Positions 11,153 to 21,913 of a stretch of 64,000 nt of DNA are shown here, piece by piece. A program made the position numbers and the translations under genes. Position 1 is the first letter of the stretch. Every line of letters begins with the position of its first letter. The DNA lies in NCBI GenBank assembly GCA_003049485.1, contig PYST01000046.1, positions 1 to 64,000 of the forward strand, read 5' to 3'. The notes under the pieces are model-generated. The model was not told where the DNA came from. It saw nothing but the letters and a program-made list of their open reading frames with translations, and made no database searches. Origin of the DNA: Ophioceras dolichostomum (taxonomy: Eukaryota > Ascomycota > Sordariomycetes > Magnaporthales > Ophioceraceae).

Positions 11153-11662
11153 AAGCTACAGGGGCCAACGATCACGAGGTTCATATCCGCTGGCATTGAT
11201 GATGCGAGGAAAAGATGCAAGCCAATGGAAGATCTTCCTTTCTCTTTCCGATTCAGATTTGTCACTTTCTGATGGAGAGGTACCTTTCTTGACAACAAAC
11301 AATGCTGCTTAGCCTCTGCAATGAAATGTCGAGTGCTCCTGTCTTTTCTTTCCGTTCACATGTGACATGGCGATGTGCGACACTGCGGTCATTCCCTTTC
11401 ACTCCTCCTTTCATCTCAGTGAAGGGTGGAAGAACTTCGGGTTCTTTTTCCCATCAATAGAAGATTCCTCGTATCTTGAACCTCCTCTCTACCTATATAA
11501 CATAACCTTCTTCCCACCCGACTTGAACGAACACCTTCTAGCTCCAGCAGACGCTCACATTCCCCACCACCACCTACATGCCAGGCCAGCCTAGCGTTCA
11601 TCTCGGTTCGCTTTGAGCCTGTACTTAGCGGCTCAAAGGCTCAAACCCATTCTCAACTCCAG

Positions 11663-11716
11663 TGATAGAATTTGAAAATTTCCACTTGATCGGGGCGGAA
11701 ACTTCAAGTTCTATCA
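11663..11716. repeat. 54-bp imperfect inverted repeat
   Basis: The arms are TGATAGAATTTGAAAATTTC-C (11663-11683) and GGAAACTTCAAGTTCTATCA (11697-11716). They pair over about 20 bp with a few mismatches around a 13-base loop. It could be a transcript hairpin or a remnant of a small inverted-repeat element. Confidence 0.7.
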
Positions 11717-12388
11717 TCATGGTTGTTGAGCTTTCGGGTTTTTCTGTTCTGCATCCGGCACAGCCTTTCGATAAGAGTCTCAAGCCGTTTCCGCGCTGGC
11801 ATTATTAAGGCCTTACATGATACTATATCATCTCATACTTCGATCCTACGAAGGTTCCTACTATGCAGTGACAACCGGCCTGTTGGCTCGCACGTAGGCA
11901 CAGCCCCAAAAGTGACGATGCGGAAATTGCCTTCATCGTCCTCTCGTCGTAGCACAAACAAACCCAGGCTAGATCAAATAACGATGTCACTCTCACACAA
12001 CGTAAACAACCAAGCCATATAATGCTAATAATAACTGAAGTTACCAAGTTCCTTCCGTTGTAGAAAATCACCTGCCCGCGGTATACAGCACTAGCATTGA
12101 GCTTCGTGGTGTTTCACGGGGCTGCAGTGTGTTACCATACTATGACGTTCCTGCTTTGTTGCCACTCTGTTCCTGATTTGGCGGCTGTGCTGGTCTCATG
12201 AATAATCTGAAATGTAGAGTCACTGATTGGGTTTCCTCTTTATTCCAGCTTGCGGCCCGTTTGTCAGCCTGTGAATGGGAACCGCGCTCTCAGCCTTGCA
12301 ATCAGATTGGTCAGAGCCTGTTAAATCATGTGAGAGTGCCTACGCCCGTCACTGATGTCAGTGTCCAGAAGGCCTCCCACCGTCCGGG

Positions 12389-12395
12389 TATAAAA
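12389..12395 (+). promoter_or_regulatory. TATA box of gag-like copy 2
   Basis: A perfect TATAAAA within GGGTATAAAATC lies 228 bp upstream of the ATG at 12617. The distance implies a 5' leader of roughly 190 bases. Confidence 0.55.
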
Positions 12396-12616
12396 TCGTC
12401 GGGATCCCCCCTGGCTCAGACCGGAGTTGAACGTTTCCAACGCACAAATGCCAACCTACAAACCCCAACTAGTAGGTACCTCAGCACCACTACTACCCAT
12501 CTACCTCCTACATCTTACTCACCAGGACTCCGCCCAAGCAGCTACAGCCACAGCATCTGTTCTCGCCCTCAGCCTTCAGGTCACACCGTACACCGAGCTC
12601 TGTACAGGCAATAAAG

Positions 12617-12961
12617 ATGGAAGCCATCATCTGGTCGACGATCCCCAAACTGCAAATGGAGGGAAACTACAAGGAGTGGGACACTCTCCTCTCCATCCTT
12701 CTCGCGAACATCGACGGCCTTTCGTGGATAGACCCAGACGACGCGCCCGGTGGACCCCCTAGTCACCTGGACGTGACCGACAAGTGCAACGTCTGGCTCT
12801 GCATCCGATACAGCCTTTCTCAAGAGGTCCTCTTCGACATGGAGGCGGACGGGTGGGACTGGGCCGCAGATATGGAGGAGATGGATCCTACTAAGTTGTA
12901 CAAGGATCTTGAGCGTCGGTACAACCCTAAGAATGCTGGCAATAGTACAGGAGAAATCTAA
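12617..12961 (+). CDS. Small Copia-gag-like protein, copy 2 of 3
   Basis: A 114-residue frame, MEAIIWSTIPKLQMEGNYKE at the start. It matches copy 1 block by block: IPKLQ, then GNYKEWDTLL, SWID, then VWLCIRYSLSQEVLFDMEAD, GWDW, and MDPTKLYKDLERRY at the C terminus. This is the N-terminal gag-type (DUF4219/UBN2-like) unit alone, about one third of a full gag protein. It has its own TATA box and an AAAG-ATGG start context. No frame damage is visible. The function is unknown; a domesticated gag fragment or an uncharacterised small-protein family that happens to share the fold are both possible. Confidence 0.55.
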   Translation: MEAIIWSTIPKLQMEGNYKEWDTLLSILLANIDGLSWIDPDDAPGGPPSHLDVTDKCNVWLCIRYSLSQEVLFDMEADGWDWAADMEEMDPTKLYKDLERRYNPKNAGNSTGEI

Positions 12962-13858
12962 CCCGGCTGGGCGACATCGGAAGGTCCTGGCCTGGCCACA
13001 CTGGTTGACTACAACACCGATGTGCCAGAACCTCACGGGATCTCTTGTCCGTAACTCGAGACAAAACTCTCTTCTTAGAAACCATAACCCGCTAATATAA
13101 ATCCGTGCTTGTCTGGCATCCCTTGCGAAGCTTGAGTAAGAAGACGCTGATAGACAGGTTGATGTGTATGAGATAAACCTCGCACTACAAGCACAGTAAT
13201 AACTGACATCCCGTTAGGAAGTTTGGCTACCTGGCCTCGGGCCTCTAGGACTCTCCTCGCCCCCGATGCCTTACAGGACATGGGCGACAGAACATTCCAA
13301 GCTTAATCACTGTCACGGAGGCTTCATACCTGACATCAGGGATCAAACTATATTGTATGATCAATACCATAGAGTCTAGTGCACAATCGTAGTAGTTGTT
13401 AGAGGCGTCGTAGTACGAGTTCGTGGGGAAGTTATGTTGCCTCTATATTCTAGCTGTCATTAGGCCAATGTCCTCCACCGTAGTGCCCAATTCCATCCGC
13501 GTTCGTTTTTCAAGACCTCTTGATTGCCACAAAGCTTCTAAAAATCTTCCCACGAACAGTCCTCGTTGAAATTGCGGAGAAGGTCGACGGCGTCCTCGGC
13601 AATTCGAACTTCGTGTGAACGCAGTCTATCTTTGTACGGATTTAACGAACTGAGCTAATCTTGCCAGATCTTGTTTACAAAGAGAGGCTTTGTGGAGTAT
13701 TATGTTCCTTTTGTCTCCATTTAGTGAAAGAAAAGGCTTTCCTCGTGGGGCCAATGCCATCAAGGGTTTATGAAGGAGGTATGTACCACCAAACAGGTAC
13801 CAGAATCTCATCGCCAAACGTTCTGCAGGAATCACTCGCAAAACACCCAGCCGTCAAG
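12962..13858. other. Intergenic between gag-like copies 2 and 3
   Basis: The DNA is moderately AT-rich. The frame of copy 3 is open back to 13661 but the upstream part has no similarity to the other copies. No other gene is supported. Confidence 0.45.
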
Positions 13859-14408
13859 ATGAACTCTATGAACCTACTAGACTTGGTACCCGAGCTGACG
13901 GGGAGGCACAACTTTGACGAGTGGCTCAGCTCAATGGAAGCCTGCCTCATGAACCTCGGGGCCGAGTTCTGGCTCCAGCGCGTTCTCGAGCCGCTTCGGC
14001 GACCTGACGATGAGAATAGAGCGGAAGGTAGCTCTAGGCGAGGGCTCACGACCAAGGCTAAGGCCACTGCCTGGCTTCTGATACAGCGCAAAAATAGACA
14101 GGAGCTCGGCACTCTACCAAGAGCTGTACACACCGCCGGGGTACTGTTTTCTGGACAAGTTCGCAGACGGGCGAGACAAGGACCCGAGGGTGTTGTTGGG
14201 CGCTATTTTGGCCGGCATCTTCGCCAGCCATGAGCAGAGGCATGTTCTCCGCCGCCTCGACTGGGAGACGAGGCGGTCTGCTCTTTCCCGTGTCTGGTTG
14301 AGCCGTGAGAATAGCGAGGCTGGGCTGGCTACCCAAAATGGCGGACGCTGGTGCTTTCACGGAACCGAGGCCGAAGACCTTCCGCCTTACACCCGGTACG
14401 ACGAGTGA
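13859..14408 (+). pseudogene. Copia-gag-like copy 3, frameshifted
   Basis: From ATG 13859 the first frame reads MNSMNLLDLVPELTGRHNFD, then EWLSSMEACLMNLG and KAKATAWLLIQR, matching the N-[WYF]-x-EW and helix blocks of copies 1 and 2. At an A5 run near 14090-14094 the similarity leaves this frame, which goes on with unrelated sequence to a stop at 14233. The frame one base ahead then carries family-like sequence (LYQELYTPPGYCFLDKF, later WETRRSALSRVW) to TGA at 14406-14408. One extra A would explain it. It may be a real inactivating mutation, a sequencing error in a homopolymer, or less likely a +1 recoding site. Copy 3 retains more C-terminal sequence than its relatives. Confidence 0.45.
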
Positions 14409-15392
14409 TTGCCGTTGACTATGGCGTATCAGGTATCGGTCTTTGATATTTATATTCGTCCTAAATTTCTCCTTTCCTTTATCCGCAGAGAACACAATCG
14501 ACTGGTCTTTTTGTTCTGCTCCATATCGCGGTCCTTTTTATGTGCACGACGTAAACTGGATGGCCTCTGTCTCTTCCTAGTTGGTGCTATGCAAGGGTGT
14601 CAAAAAGTCAGGAATCAGGATTAACTGGCCCCCGCCGGAATACAAACCTAGTAGGTAAGTTCTATGTGATGACAAACCTGCCAAACATGAGCAGAAAACC
14701 TTCTTATCAAATACGCCGGCCCACGGATGTGTAGTGTGCTGACCTTTTTTCTTCGGCAGTTGAGCAGATGGAAGCCATGGGCCCCCGGCATCTCGTTGCT
14801 GGGATGTCGGTTTCCGGGACGAGCTGTAAGTTAATATCTGCATGCTGTCCGGCCGGAATAATATCGCCTCCAATCGCTTCGAAATTGGGCGGCCGCTAGG
14901 TCCGCACTATCATCCCGAGATGCTCGAGGGGCACGACGCTTAGGCAAAGCAGCATCTTGTCTGCTTGGCTGATAGGTGTCAAGCCCCAAGACACAGCATA
15001 TATATCGCTAGCAATATCGTCACATGCAGTAGACGCCGATCGGGTACTTGTGGGTATCGTGAATGTCCTTCGAGGATTGGTCAGGGTCGCTGCCGTCTCT
15101 GGAAGAAACCCCTGGATAAACACAGCAAGACCGCAAATTACGTGTGCCGTATAGTGTCTTCCCCACGGAAAACGGCACATGTGCCAAGGCCTCAGTGTCT
15201 TCCATGACGCTCATCAGTACAAAACTGCTCAAATACCATGGAGCGACTCCTGCGAATGTGGATAGAAGCCAGGGGAGGGCTTGGCACCCACCTCCTTTTT
15301 GCTCTTCTCGCGGCCAACTTTGAACAAACACACCCAAGCATCACCTAGCCTGGGAACTGCAAAGAGTCGAAGAGCTAGACAGAACACAAAAC
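14409..15392. other. Intergenic, possible membrane-protein relic on minus strand
   Basis: No intact gene. Between about 15340 and 14896 two minus-strand frames carry hydrophobic sequence (WLLSTFAGVAPWYLSSFVLM in one, HVICGLAVFIQGFLPE in the other) that would join across a frameshift near 15180. It may be a decayed membrane-protein fragment or coincidence. The last 150 bp are the promoter of the DUF1996 gene. Confidence 0.35.
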
Positions 15393-16721
15393 ATGGCGAG
15401 GTGGGCAACCCTAACAATAGCCGCCGTCCTCACGGCCGCGGTTCCCGCGCAAGCGGCCCTCCGCTTCGGCTGCTCGACGCTCTCGGTGCAGCGCCTCGAC
15501 CCGCTCGTCGAGCCGGGCAACATCCCGTCGGCGCACGTGCACCAGATCGTGGGCGGCAACGCCTTCAACGCGACGATGGACCCGTCCATCCCCCTTGCGG
15601 ATGTGGCGACCTGCACCTCCTGCGAGTTCGAAGACAACCGTTCCAACTACTGGACTGCCGTGCTGTACTTCAAGGCGCGCAACGGGTCGTACCACCGCGT
15701 GCCGCAGTACCCCAACGCGGTGCACGATCCGCAGGTCGCGGGCATGACGGTGTATTATACGCAGGAGAGCTTTAGCTCAAATGGGAAGCAGAAGATCACT
15801 GCTTTCAAGCCTGTCAGTGATGATCCAGAGGCGGAAAAAACAGAGGAAGGAGAGGAGACTAACTGACTGATGAGTGATGGCATAGGGCTTCCGGATGACT
15901 GTCGGCAACCCGGCGGTGAACACGCGCGAGGGAGCCATGAAGGCTCCGGGTCTGCGGTACACATGTCTGCAGACGATCTTGACCCGCGGCCAGGAGACGG
16001 TCGAGTTCCCCAAGCAGCCTTGCCCGGCCGGCATCATGGCTATCCATCACTTCCCTGCGTATGTCCTCGCCCCGCAACCACGACTTCGTTCCTCGGACCC
16101 TCTTGCAAAAGTTTTCGCCTCACAGCACTAACAAAGCTCCCCTGCTTTCTCCCTCTCTTCCCTCATTCCAGATGCTGGGACGGCAAAAACCTCGATAGCC
16201 CCGACCACCAATCGCACATGTACAACACCGGCCGGGGCGGCTTCGCGGTCGCGGGCGCCTGCCCGGCCTCGCACCCGGTGCGCATGCCGCAGCTGGCGTT
16301 CGAGACTATGTGGAACACGACCATGTTCAACGACCGCTCGCTGTGGCCCGTCGAGGAGGGGAAGCAGCCGTTCGTGTGGAGCACGGGCGACGGCCAGGGC
16401 TACAGCTCGCACGCCGACTACATCTTCGGGTGGAAGGGCGACGCGCTGCAGAAGGCGATGGACTCGAGCTGCATGTTCCGGGACTGCGGCTCGTCGAGAG
16501 GCCCGCTGAAGATCCAGAAGCCGGAGATGAAGAATTCGTGTACGGTGAAGAGCACGGTTAAGGAGCAGATCGATGGCTGTGAGTCTTTACCCATTCCTTT
16601 TCATGATTTTGACGGCACAGCCCGTTGTGCTTCGAGGCTTAATGTCCAGATAAAGCTAACAACAGCTCGTCTCTTCGTACTAGGGCTTGATGCACTCCCG
16701 GGCCACGAGATGGAGCCCTAG
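15393..16721 (+). CDS. Secreted DUF1996 protein
   Basis: Four exons, 15393..15812, 15886..16058, 16172..16578 and 16684..16721, give 345 residues. Introns are 73, 113 and 105 bp and every junction restores phase (AFKP-GFRMTVG, HFPA-CWDGKNLD, QIDG-WLDALPG). The signal peptide is MARWATLTIAAVLTAAVPAQ, ending before ALRFGCS. Hallmarks of DUF1996 are present: DPLVEPGNIPSAHVHQIVGG near the N terminus, RSNYWTAVLYFK, CPAGIMAIHHFPACWDGKN, and HADYIFGWKGDALQKAMDS with paired cysteines. These are small secreted fungal proteins of unknown function, sometimes fused to WSC domains; none is present here. The last exon encodes only about 12 residues, so the C terminus is the least certain part. Confidence 0.92.
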
Positions 16722-17558
16722 TGAGGGAATTAGGCTTGGTGACCTTGGTGGCGCGATCCCACGTACAGCTTGAAATGAATAACCACACCTGCTGCGAACT
16801 TCCCTAGCACATCCATACCTCTCTAGGTCTTCCCATGCTGTCTGCCGTCGGGGCAGAGGAGCTTTCTCAAGCTCGCCGTAGCCAATGGTGGCCTCCCTGC
16901 CAGCACACCACCAAGTTCGTGAGACCAGCGTGCTGATCCCGCATCCTTCCGCCAATGAATGTCTTTGGCATCTGAACCCACATTCACCTACCGTTCCGCG
17001 GCGTTTGAACTTTTTCCCGTCCGGGTGTATTTCTCCCCGTTAGCGACGAGCTCTCTGGTTGGTTACCGAAGGCTCGCAATCACCAGAGCAGAAGTTGCTG
17101 TTGCCAGATATACCGGGCACGCCGTCTTCCCGTTGACCGAAGGGGGAAGGGCGAAGGGCGAAGGGCGAAAGCAGAAGTCATGATATTCCCAGAACGACGG
17201 GACCATCGTTTTGTATGTGCATTCGAAGAAGATCTGATGATTGATGTTTATTCTGGGTTGACCCCAGGCCCATTCCCCAGCGCATTACCCCACAAATTCC
17301 TTGCCGAGGACCCCTGCAGGTTGGCTCCACCCCCGCCTGCAAGCCATCGCCGATGGACCTCGGCATGCTTCTCGAAGGTGTCGCAGCTTCGTCCAGTCGA
17401 GCCACTTTTCTAGTAGTACAACTACCTCCGCTTCAGACTCCGCGTCTTCCAGAGTTTTTTTTCTTCTTTTTTTCCTTTCCCTCCTTCCATCTCTTTCAAG
17501 CTACGACGATTCGTCGGGCATTGTAATTTGTGCTAGTAGTTCTTCCCTTCGCGACAAG
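16722..17558. promoter_or_regulatory. Upstream region of the acyl-CoA dehydrogenase gene
   Basis: It contains a three-unit AAGGGCG tandem repeat at 17147-17167 and two CCTCGG/CCGAGG motifs at 17304-17309 and 17358-17363. It also has a T/C-rich tract at 17455-17495, typical of fungal core promoters without TATA. No gene is supported. Confidence 0.5.
17147..17167. repeat. Heptanucleotide tandem repeat (AAGGGCG)3
   Basis: Three perfect units lie about 400 bp before the acyl-CoA dehydrogenase start. Confidence 0.8.
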
Positions 17559-17663
17559 ATGTCCGCCAAAATCCCCGCGATTGTAAGCTTCTTCTTAGTT
17601 AGCTGTACCTTGGTAGATAGAGCTTCAAATAGCTTCCTCGGCTGAGTAGGCGAGCTTCCTCGG
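17304..17663. promoter_or_regulatory. Four CCTCGG fatty-acid-response-type motifs
   Basis: CCTCGG or its complement occurs at 17304-17309 (as CCGAGG), 17358-17363, 17636-17641 and 17658-17663. The last two lie in intron 1. CCTCGG is the core bound by FarA/FarB-type regulators that induce fatty-acid oxidation genes in Aspergillus. Four copies in 360 bp is well above the chance expectation of about 0.2. The target gene is an acyl-CoA dehydrogenase, which fits. Confidence 0.55.
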
Positions 17664-19411
17664 GCCCTATCCGCTAACCGCCAAACAGTGCCGCGACCGC
17701 GTCAGCGAACTGGCGAAGAAGACGCTGGACGTCGTTGCGAAGTTCGTCGAGGAGGAATGTCTCCCGTAAGCAAGCGTCTCCCCGCCCAAAAGCTCGCTCT
17801 CCGTCTTACTTGCTTGCGCCTTGGTCATATTCCGATATACCTACCCAGCAACACACAGCTGACCCTGTGGCTCTCTTTCCCTTGAATCTCTCTCTCTCTC
17901 CAGAGCGGACCCAGTCTTCGAGGCCCAAATCGGCACAGGCGACGAGCGATGGCAGCACCACCCGCCCATCGTGGATCATCTGAAGAAGAGGGCCCGCGCG
18001 CTGGGGCTGTGGAACATGTTCTTCCCGAAAGGCCACTACAGGGAGTCGCCCGGCTTTTCGAACCTCGAGTACGGCCTGATGGCCGAGTGGCTGGGCAAGT
18101 CACGCGTCGCGTCCGAGGCCGTCAACTGCGCCGCCCCGGACACGGGCAACATGGAGGTGCTGGCCAAGTACGGGAACGAGGAGCAGAAGAGGCGGTGGCT
18201 GCGCCCGTTGATGGAAGGGGAGATCCGCTCGGCGTTCCTCATGACCGAGCCGCAGGTTGCGTCGTCAGATGCGACGAATATTGAGATGGATATTCGGAAG
18301 GACGGGGATCATTATGTGCTGAATGGTCAGGTGAGTGAGAGAGAGGGCGATCTCCTTTCCTTCTCTTTTCTTGTGTTTACCTCGGTCCGTGTGTGGACCG
18401 TGTGTGCTGCAGTGCAGGGGGGAAGGCCGATTGCTGATATCCTTCATGTCCTTCGAGGCTAGCAGAAATGGTGGTCCAGTGGTGCAGGTGATCCCAGGTG
18501 CAAGATCTACATCGTGATGGGTAAGACGGACGCCAAGAACAAGGACCCCTACCGACAGCAGTCCGTTGTTCTCGTCCCGGCCGACACCCTCGGCATCACG
18601 ATCAACCGCATGCTCAGCGTTTACGGCTACGACGACGCGCCCCACGGCCACGGCCACATAACTTTCAAGAACGTCCGGGTGCCGGTCGGCAACATGGTCC
18701 TGGGAGAGGGCCGCGGGTTCGAGATCATCCAGGGCCGTCTGGGGCCAGGGAGGATCCATCACGCCATGCGCACCATCGGAGCGGTACGTGAGACCAAGCA
18801 GCTATCTACTTACCTACCTGCCTACGCAATGCGCTGCTGCTCTCATACGAATAATGAAACGTCCCATTGCGATGTTAACATCTATCTATCCATCTCCCCA
18901 GGCCGAGCGCGCCCTCGAATGGATGCTCCTGCGCATCAACGACCCCACCAAAACGCCCTTCGGCAAGCAGCTCCGCGAGCACGGCGTCATCCTCGAGTGG
19001 GTGGCCCGGTCCCGCCTCGAGATCGACGCCGCGCGCCTCGTTGTCCTCAACGCAGCCATCAAGATGGACGAGGACGGGCCCAAGGCGGCGCTGCGCGAGA
19101 TCGCCCAGGCGAAAGTCCTGGTGCCCTCGATGGCGCTGACCGTCATAGACAGGGCGGTCCAGACCTTCGGCGGCGCGGGCGTGAGCCAGGACACGCCCCT
19201 CGCGAACATGTGGGCGCTGATCAGGACGCTGAGGCTCGCGGACGGCCCGGACGAGGTGCATCTGCAGCAGATGGGCAGGAATGAGAACAAGAGGGGCAAG
19301 GAGGTCGCGGCTAGGATAGGTGCGCAGAGGAAGAGGACTGAGGAGCTGATGAGGACTTGGGGGGTCAAGAAGGCGGAGCCGGGGACGAATATCGTGAGAG
19401 CCAAGATCTAA
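17559..19411 (+). CDS. Acyl-CoA dehydrogenase (ACAD10/11-like), probably peroxisomal
   Basis: Five exons, 17559..17582, 17689..17765, 17904..18330, 18466..18783 and 18902..19411, give 451 residues; introns are 106, 138, 135 and 118 bp. The tiny first exon encodes MSAKIPAI. Family landmarks are LGLWNMFFPKGHY, GNMEVLAKYG, SAFLMTEPQVASSDATNIE (flavin/substrate loop), KWWSSGAGDPRCKIYIVMGK, DAPHGHGHITFKNVRVP, GPGRIHHAMRTIGAAERAL and a C-terminal QTFGGAGVSQDTPLANMWA. These match the FAD-dependent acyl-CoA dehydrogenases related to the dehydrogenase domain of ACAD10/11. They catalyse the first alpha,beta-dehydrogenation of acyl-CoA. The protein ends in AKI, a PTS1 variant known from fungal peroxisomal enzymes, and has no mitochondrial presequence. 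Four CCTCGG motifs around the start suggest fatty-acid induction. Confidence 0.93.
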
Positions 19412-19807
19412 GTGGGTAGTATTTTTCTAGCCGCAATTTTTCAAGCCCCTCGGATGATGAATCTTTGCAGAGATCTCTGTTTTCTCTGCCTATCAGTGGC
19501 GTGGTTGAGGAAATTGGATGTTGTCCAGAGTCTGAGTCGGATCTGTACCTAGCCATCTGCACCCGGGTTGAACGCGGTTTGAAAACAAGGTGATCTTTGA
19601 AAAATGCTTCGGAGGCTCGGCCAAAGAGGTGGCAGTTCGTCTGTAAATTATCTAGTCGACGCAAATATATCGACTGTCTACTGTTGTTCGTCACATCATG
19701 AACAGCTCCGGGCGCAGGCTGAGCCTATGTAGGTACCCAAAGCGAGGCTGACAGGAGGTCCTGAATACTCGCAGCCTCATACCTCGCCCTCACCGCAACA
19801 TCCACCT
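19412..19807. other. Convergent 3' intergenic region
   Basis: It separates the convergent ends of the acyl-CoA dehydrogenase and pom34-like genes. No gene or clear repeat is seen. Confidence 0.6.
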
Positions 19808-20849
19808 CTAATGAACCCACGCGCTCCCAGAACTCCTCCTCCCCTTCTCGTACAACCACTTGCTGTTCAGTCCCACAGACGTCCGCTTACCCGAAGGCGA
19901 CGGCGTCCCAGCCGGCGAATCCGCAAATATTCCTCCTCCTACTCCTCCTCCTGAACCCGGATTCAAACCCAAACCGCTGCCGCCACTCATCAACGAGCCC
20001 GGCGAACCCCCAAACGACGTCCTCCGCCCATTCATCGCCTTCTGCAATAGCGGACTTCCTCCTACTCCACCTCCAGGACCGCCGCCGCCACTGGGAGAAA
20101 ACGGCGACGCGCTCAGCCTCCTCCCCGAAAGAGGCGAGCCGCCACCCGCCGTCGCGGTCGTCGAGCCGGGGGTAGCCGCGGGGCTGCCGCCGCCCTTGCC
20201 GGACAGCGGAGAAGAGGCGTAGCTCTTCGCGGCTGCACTGCCGCCGCCGACCGAGCCGGAGATTGAAGGCGTGCGCGAGTAGCGCGGGGGCGTGCTGTAG
20301 ACTGACCCGGGTGTGGGCGGGGCGGAGGAGGGGGGAAGGCCCAGGAGCTGGCGCTGCGTCGCCGTGAGGGGGATGTCTTCCACGGGGTCGGGCTGTCGGA
20401 ATAAGGGGAGGAGCGCGACGGCTATGTTGGTTAGGGCGATTATGTTGGCGAGGTAGGAGGCGTATGAGACGTAGTCGCGTGTTGAGGGGGTGTATCTGTG
20501 AGGAGTGCGAGAAATCGTTAGCTTGGGCTACTGTTTTTGAGTTCCCTATTATGAGGAGTGTGAAGGAGAAGGGAAAGGGAACATCGTGCTCGCTCACTCA
20601 CCTCTGCAGGTACTTGTTCAGCCACGTGTTTGTGCGGACGGCGAACACGAGGGCCAGGACGAGGACGTTGTAGACGATCGTCCGGGCGTTCTTGTCCGTA
20701 AAGATGGAGGCGTTCTTCCGTCTTGTGATCTCGGCCAGGCGAGGGTGCGACCAGTTGCCAGGACTGTCGGCGGCGGACGGGACGGTAGCAGACTTCTTAG
20801 GTGTGCTGAGCGGCGTCCTCGGCGCCACGGCTGCTCTGGCGGAAGACAT
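19808..20849 (-). CDS. POM34: Nuclear pore membrane protein Pom34
   Basis: Exons complement(20602..20849, 19808..20495), with a 106-bp intron (GTGAGT...CAG), give 311 residues. Two transmembrane segments lie near the N terminus, about 56-76 (TIVYNVLVLALVFAVRTNTW) and 93-118 (YVSYASYLANIIALTNIAVA). A long Gly/Ser/Pro-rich tail follows. It contains the family blocks IPLTATQRQLLGLPPSSAPP and PGSVYSTPPRYSRTPS and ends SVGLNSKWLYEKGRRSSGSA, the signature of fungal Pom34. Pom34 anchors the pore membrane ring together with Pom152 and Ndc1. The tail is expected to be disordered and face the pore. Its Gly runs are longer than I expect for the family, but the conserved ends are intact. Confidence 0.88.
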
Positions 20850-21913
20850 CTCTTTTGAAGCGTGGGGCGTGTGCGATGACTGCGGGTCGGAAAAGAGGAG
20901 ACGGTGTTCTCCTGCGACGCGTTGACACAGCGTCGAGCTTTTTTGTCAGAGCGAATCGGTGCTCCGAGTGGCTGGCGGGCTGGCTCCCGTAACAGGTCGC
21001 CGGACTTGGGAACGGAGCTTGTGACGAAGCTTGTGACGATGCCCTTCCCAAGAAGCTACGGTTGTTGAGGGTTGGATTCCAGGGGTGAATTCCAAACGCC
21101 AACAAATCCAAAGAACCCACCGAAATGAAAGCTGGTGTAGTAGGTTAGTATTCTCGAGGCTTCCCTCGAGATTAAGGGCGGTGGCCGCGCCCTGTATCTT
21201 GTCAACTTGCGAATGTCGCCCGTTGTTGATGTTTTCTTTGTCCCTATTTGCAACGAGCCTCTAGGGAAAAAAGTCAACAATGAATGGGCGTATGGTGCAC
21301 GGACCAAGGCGAGCCTTCAGCCGGACGCCACACTCAGGTAAAACAGTCCGCGTGGCTGGTGGATGGAATTTCCCCAAATTCCCCCACTCCCATCATGAAG
21401 CCACCCACACATAAGAGAACCGATGCCAAGCTGAACAGGGGTACCTGACGAACTGCTGCAAGGCCAGCTGGCAACCAGAAACATCAATCCCAGCCCCGCC
21501 ACTTTGCTTTTGTTTGGGCACAGTTCCCGCGTATCGTAATCAGCAAAAGCTCCCCCCACTGGAGCTTCGACCTCGCTGCCCGCCCGGTTTCAAAACTCAT
21601 GACTGACTGACTCTGAACTGAAAGAGAAGTCCCGGGATTTTTTTCTGATTTATTTTTTTAGGATCGGCGGAATAGCATCGGGGGCATTCAATGTCTCTCT
21701 CGCTTTTTTGCGTTTCTCCCTTCCTGCCAGCAGCAAGTAAATACTAGCAGGACTCCGACAGGCGCGGCGTCTCTGACGGAGTGAGATAGTGGGAAGATAG
21801 TGAGAGAGCGGGTGAGCGAGAGGCTATCGCGTGAGCCCGGTCCGGTTGTGACATCAGCAGACCCTAGGGACCTACATACCTCAAGGTGGTAGCTCACCAC
21901 CTCCCCCGCAACA
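20850..21913. other. Divergent promoter region, pom34 / synthetase-like gene
   Basis: It lies between two divergent starts. Open frames are short. Pyrimidine-rich and TCTC-rich sequence lies near 21680-21720. No TATA box is obvious next to either start and no separate gene is supported. Confidence 0.5.

Larger units (their letters stand above)
11153..12616. other. Intergenic between gag-like copies 1 and 2
   Basis: It holds an imperfect hairpin (11663-11716) and, near the right end, the TATA box of copy 2. Open frames are short and overlapping. I found no long terminal repeats bracketing either gag-like gene by eye. Confidence 0.5.
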
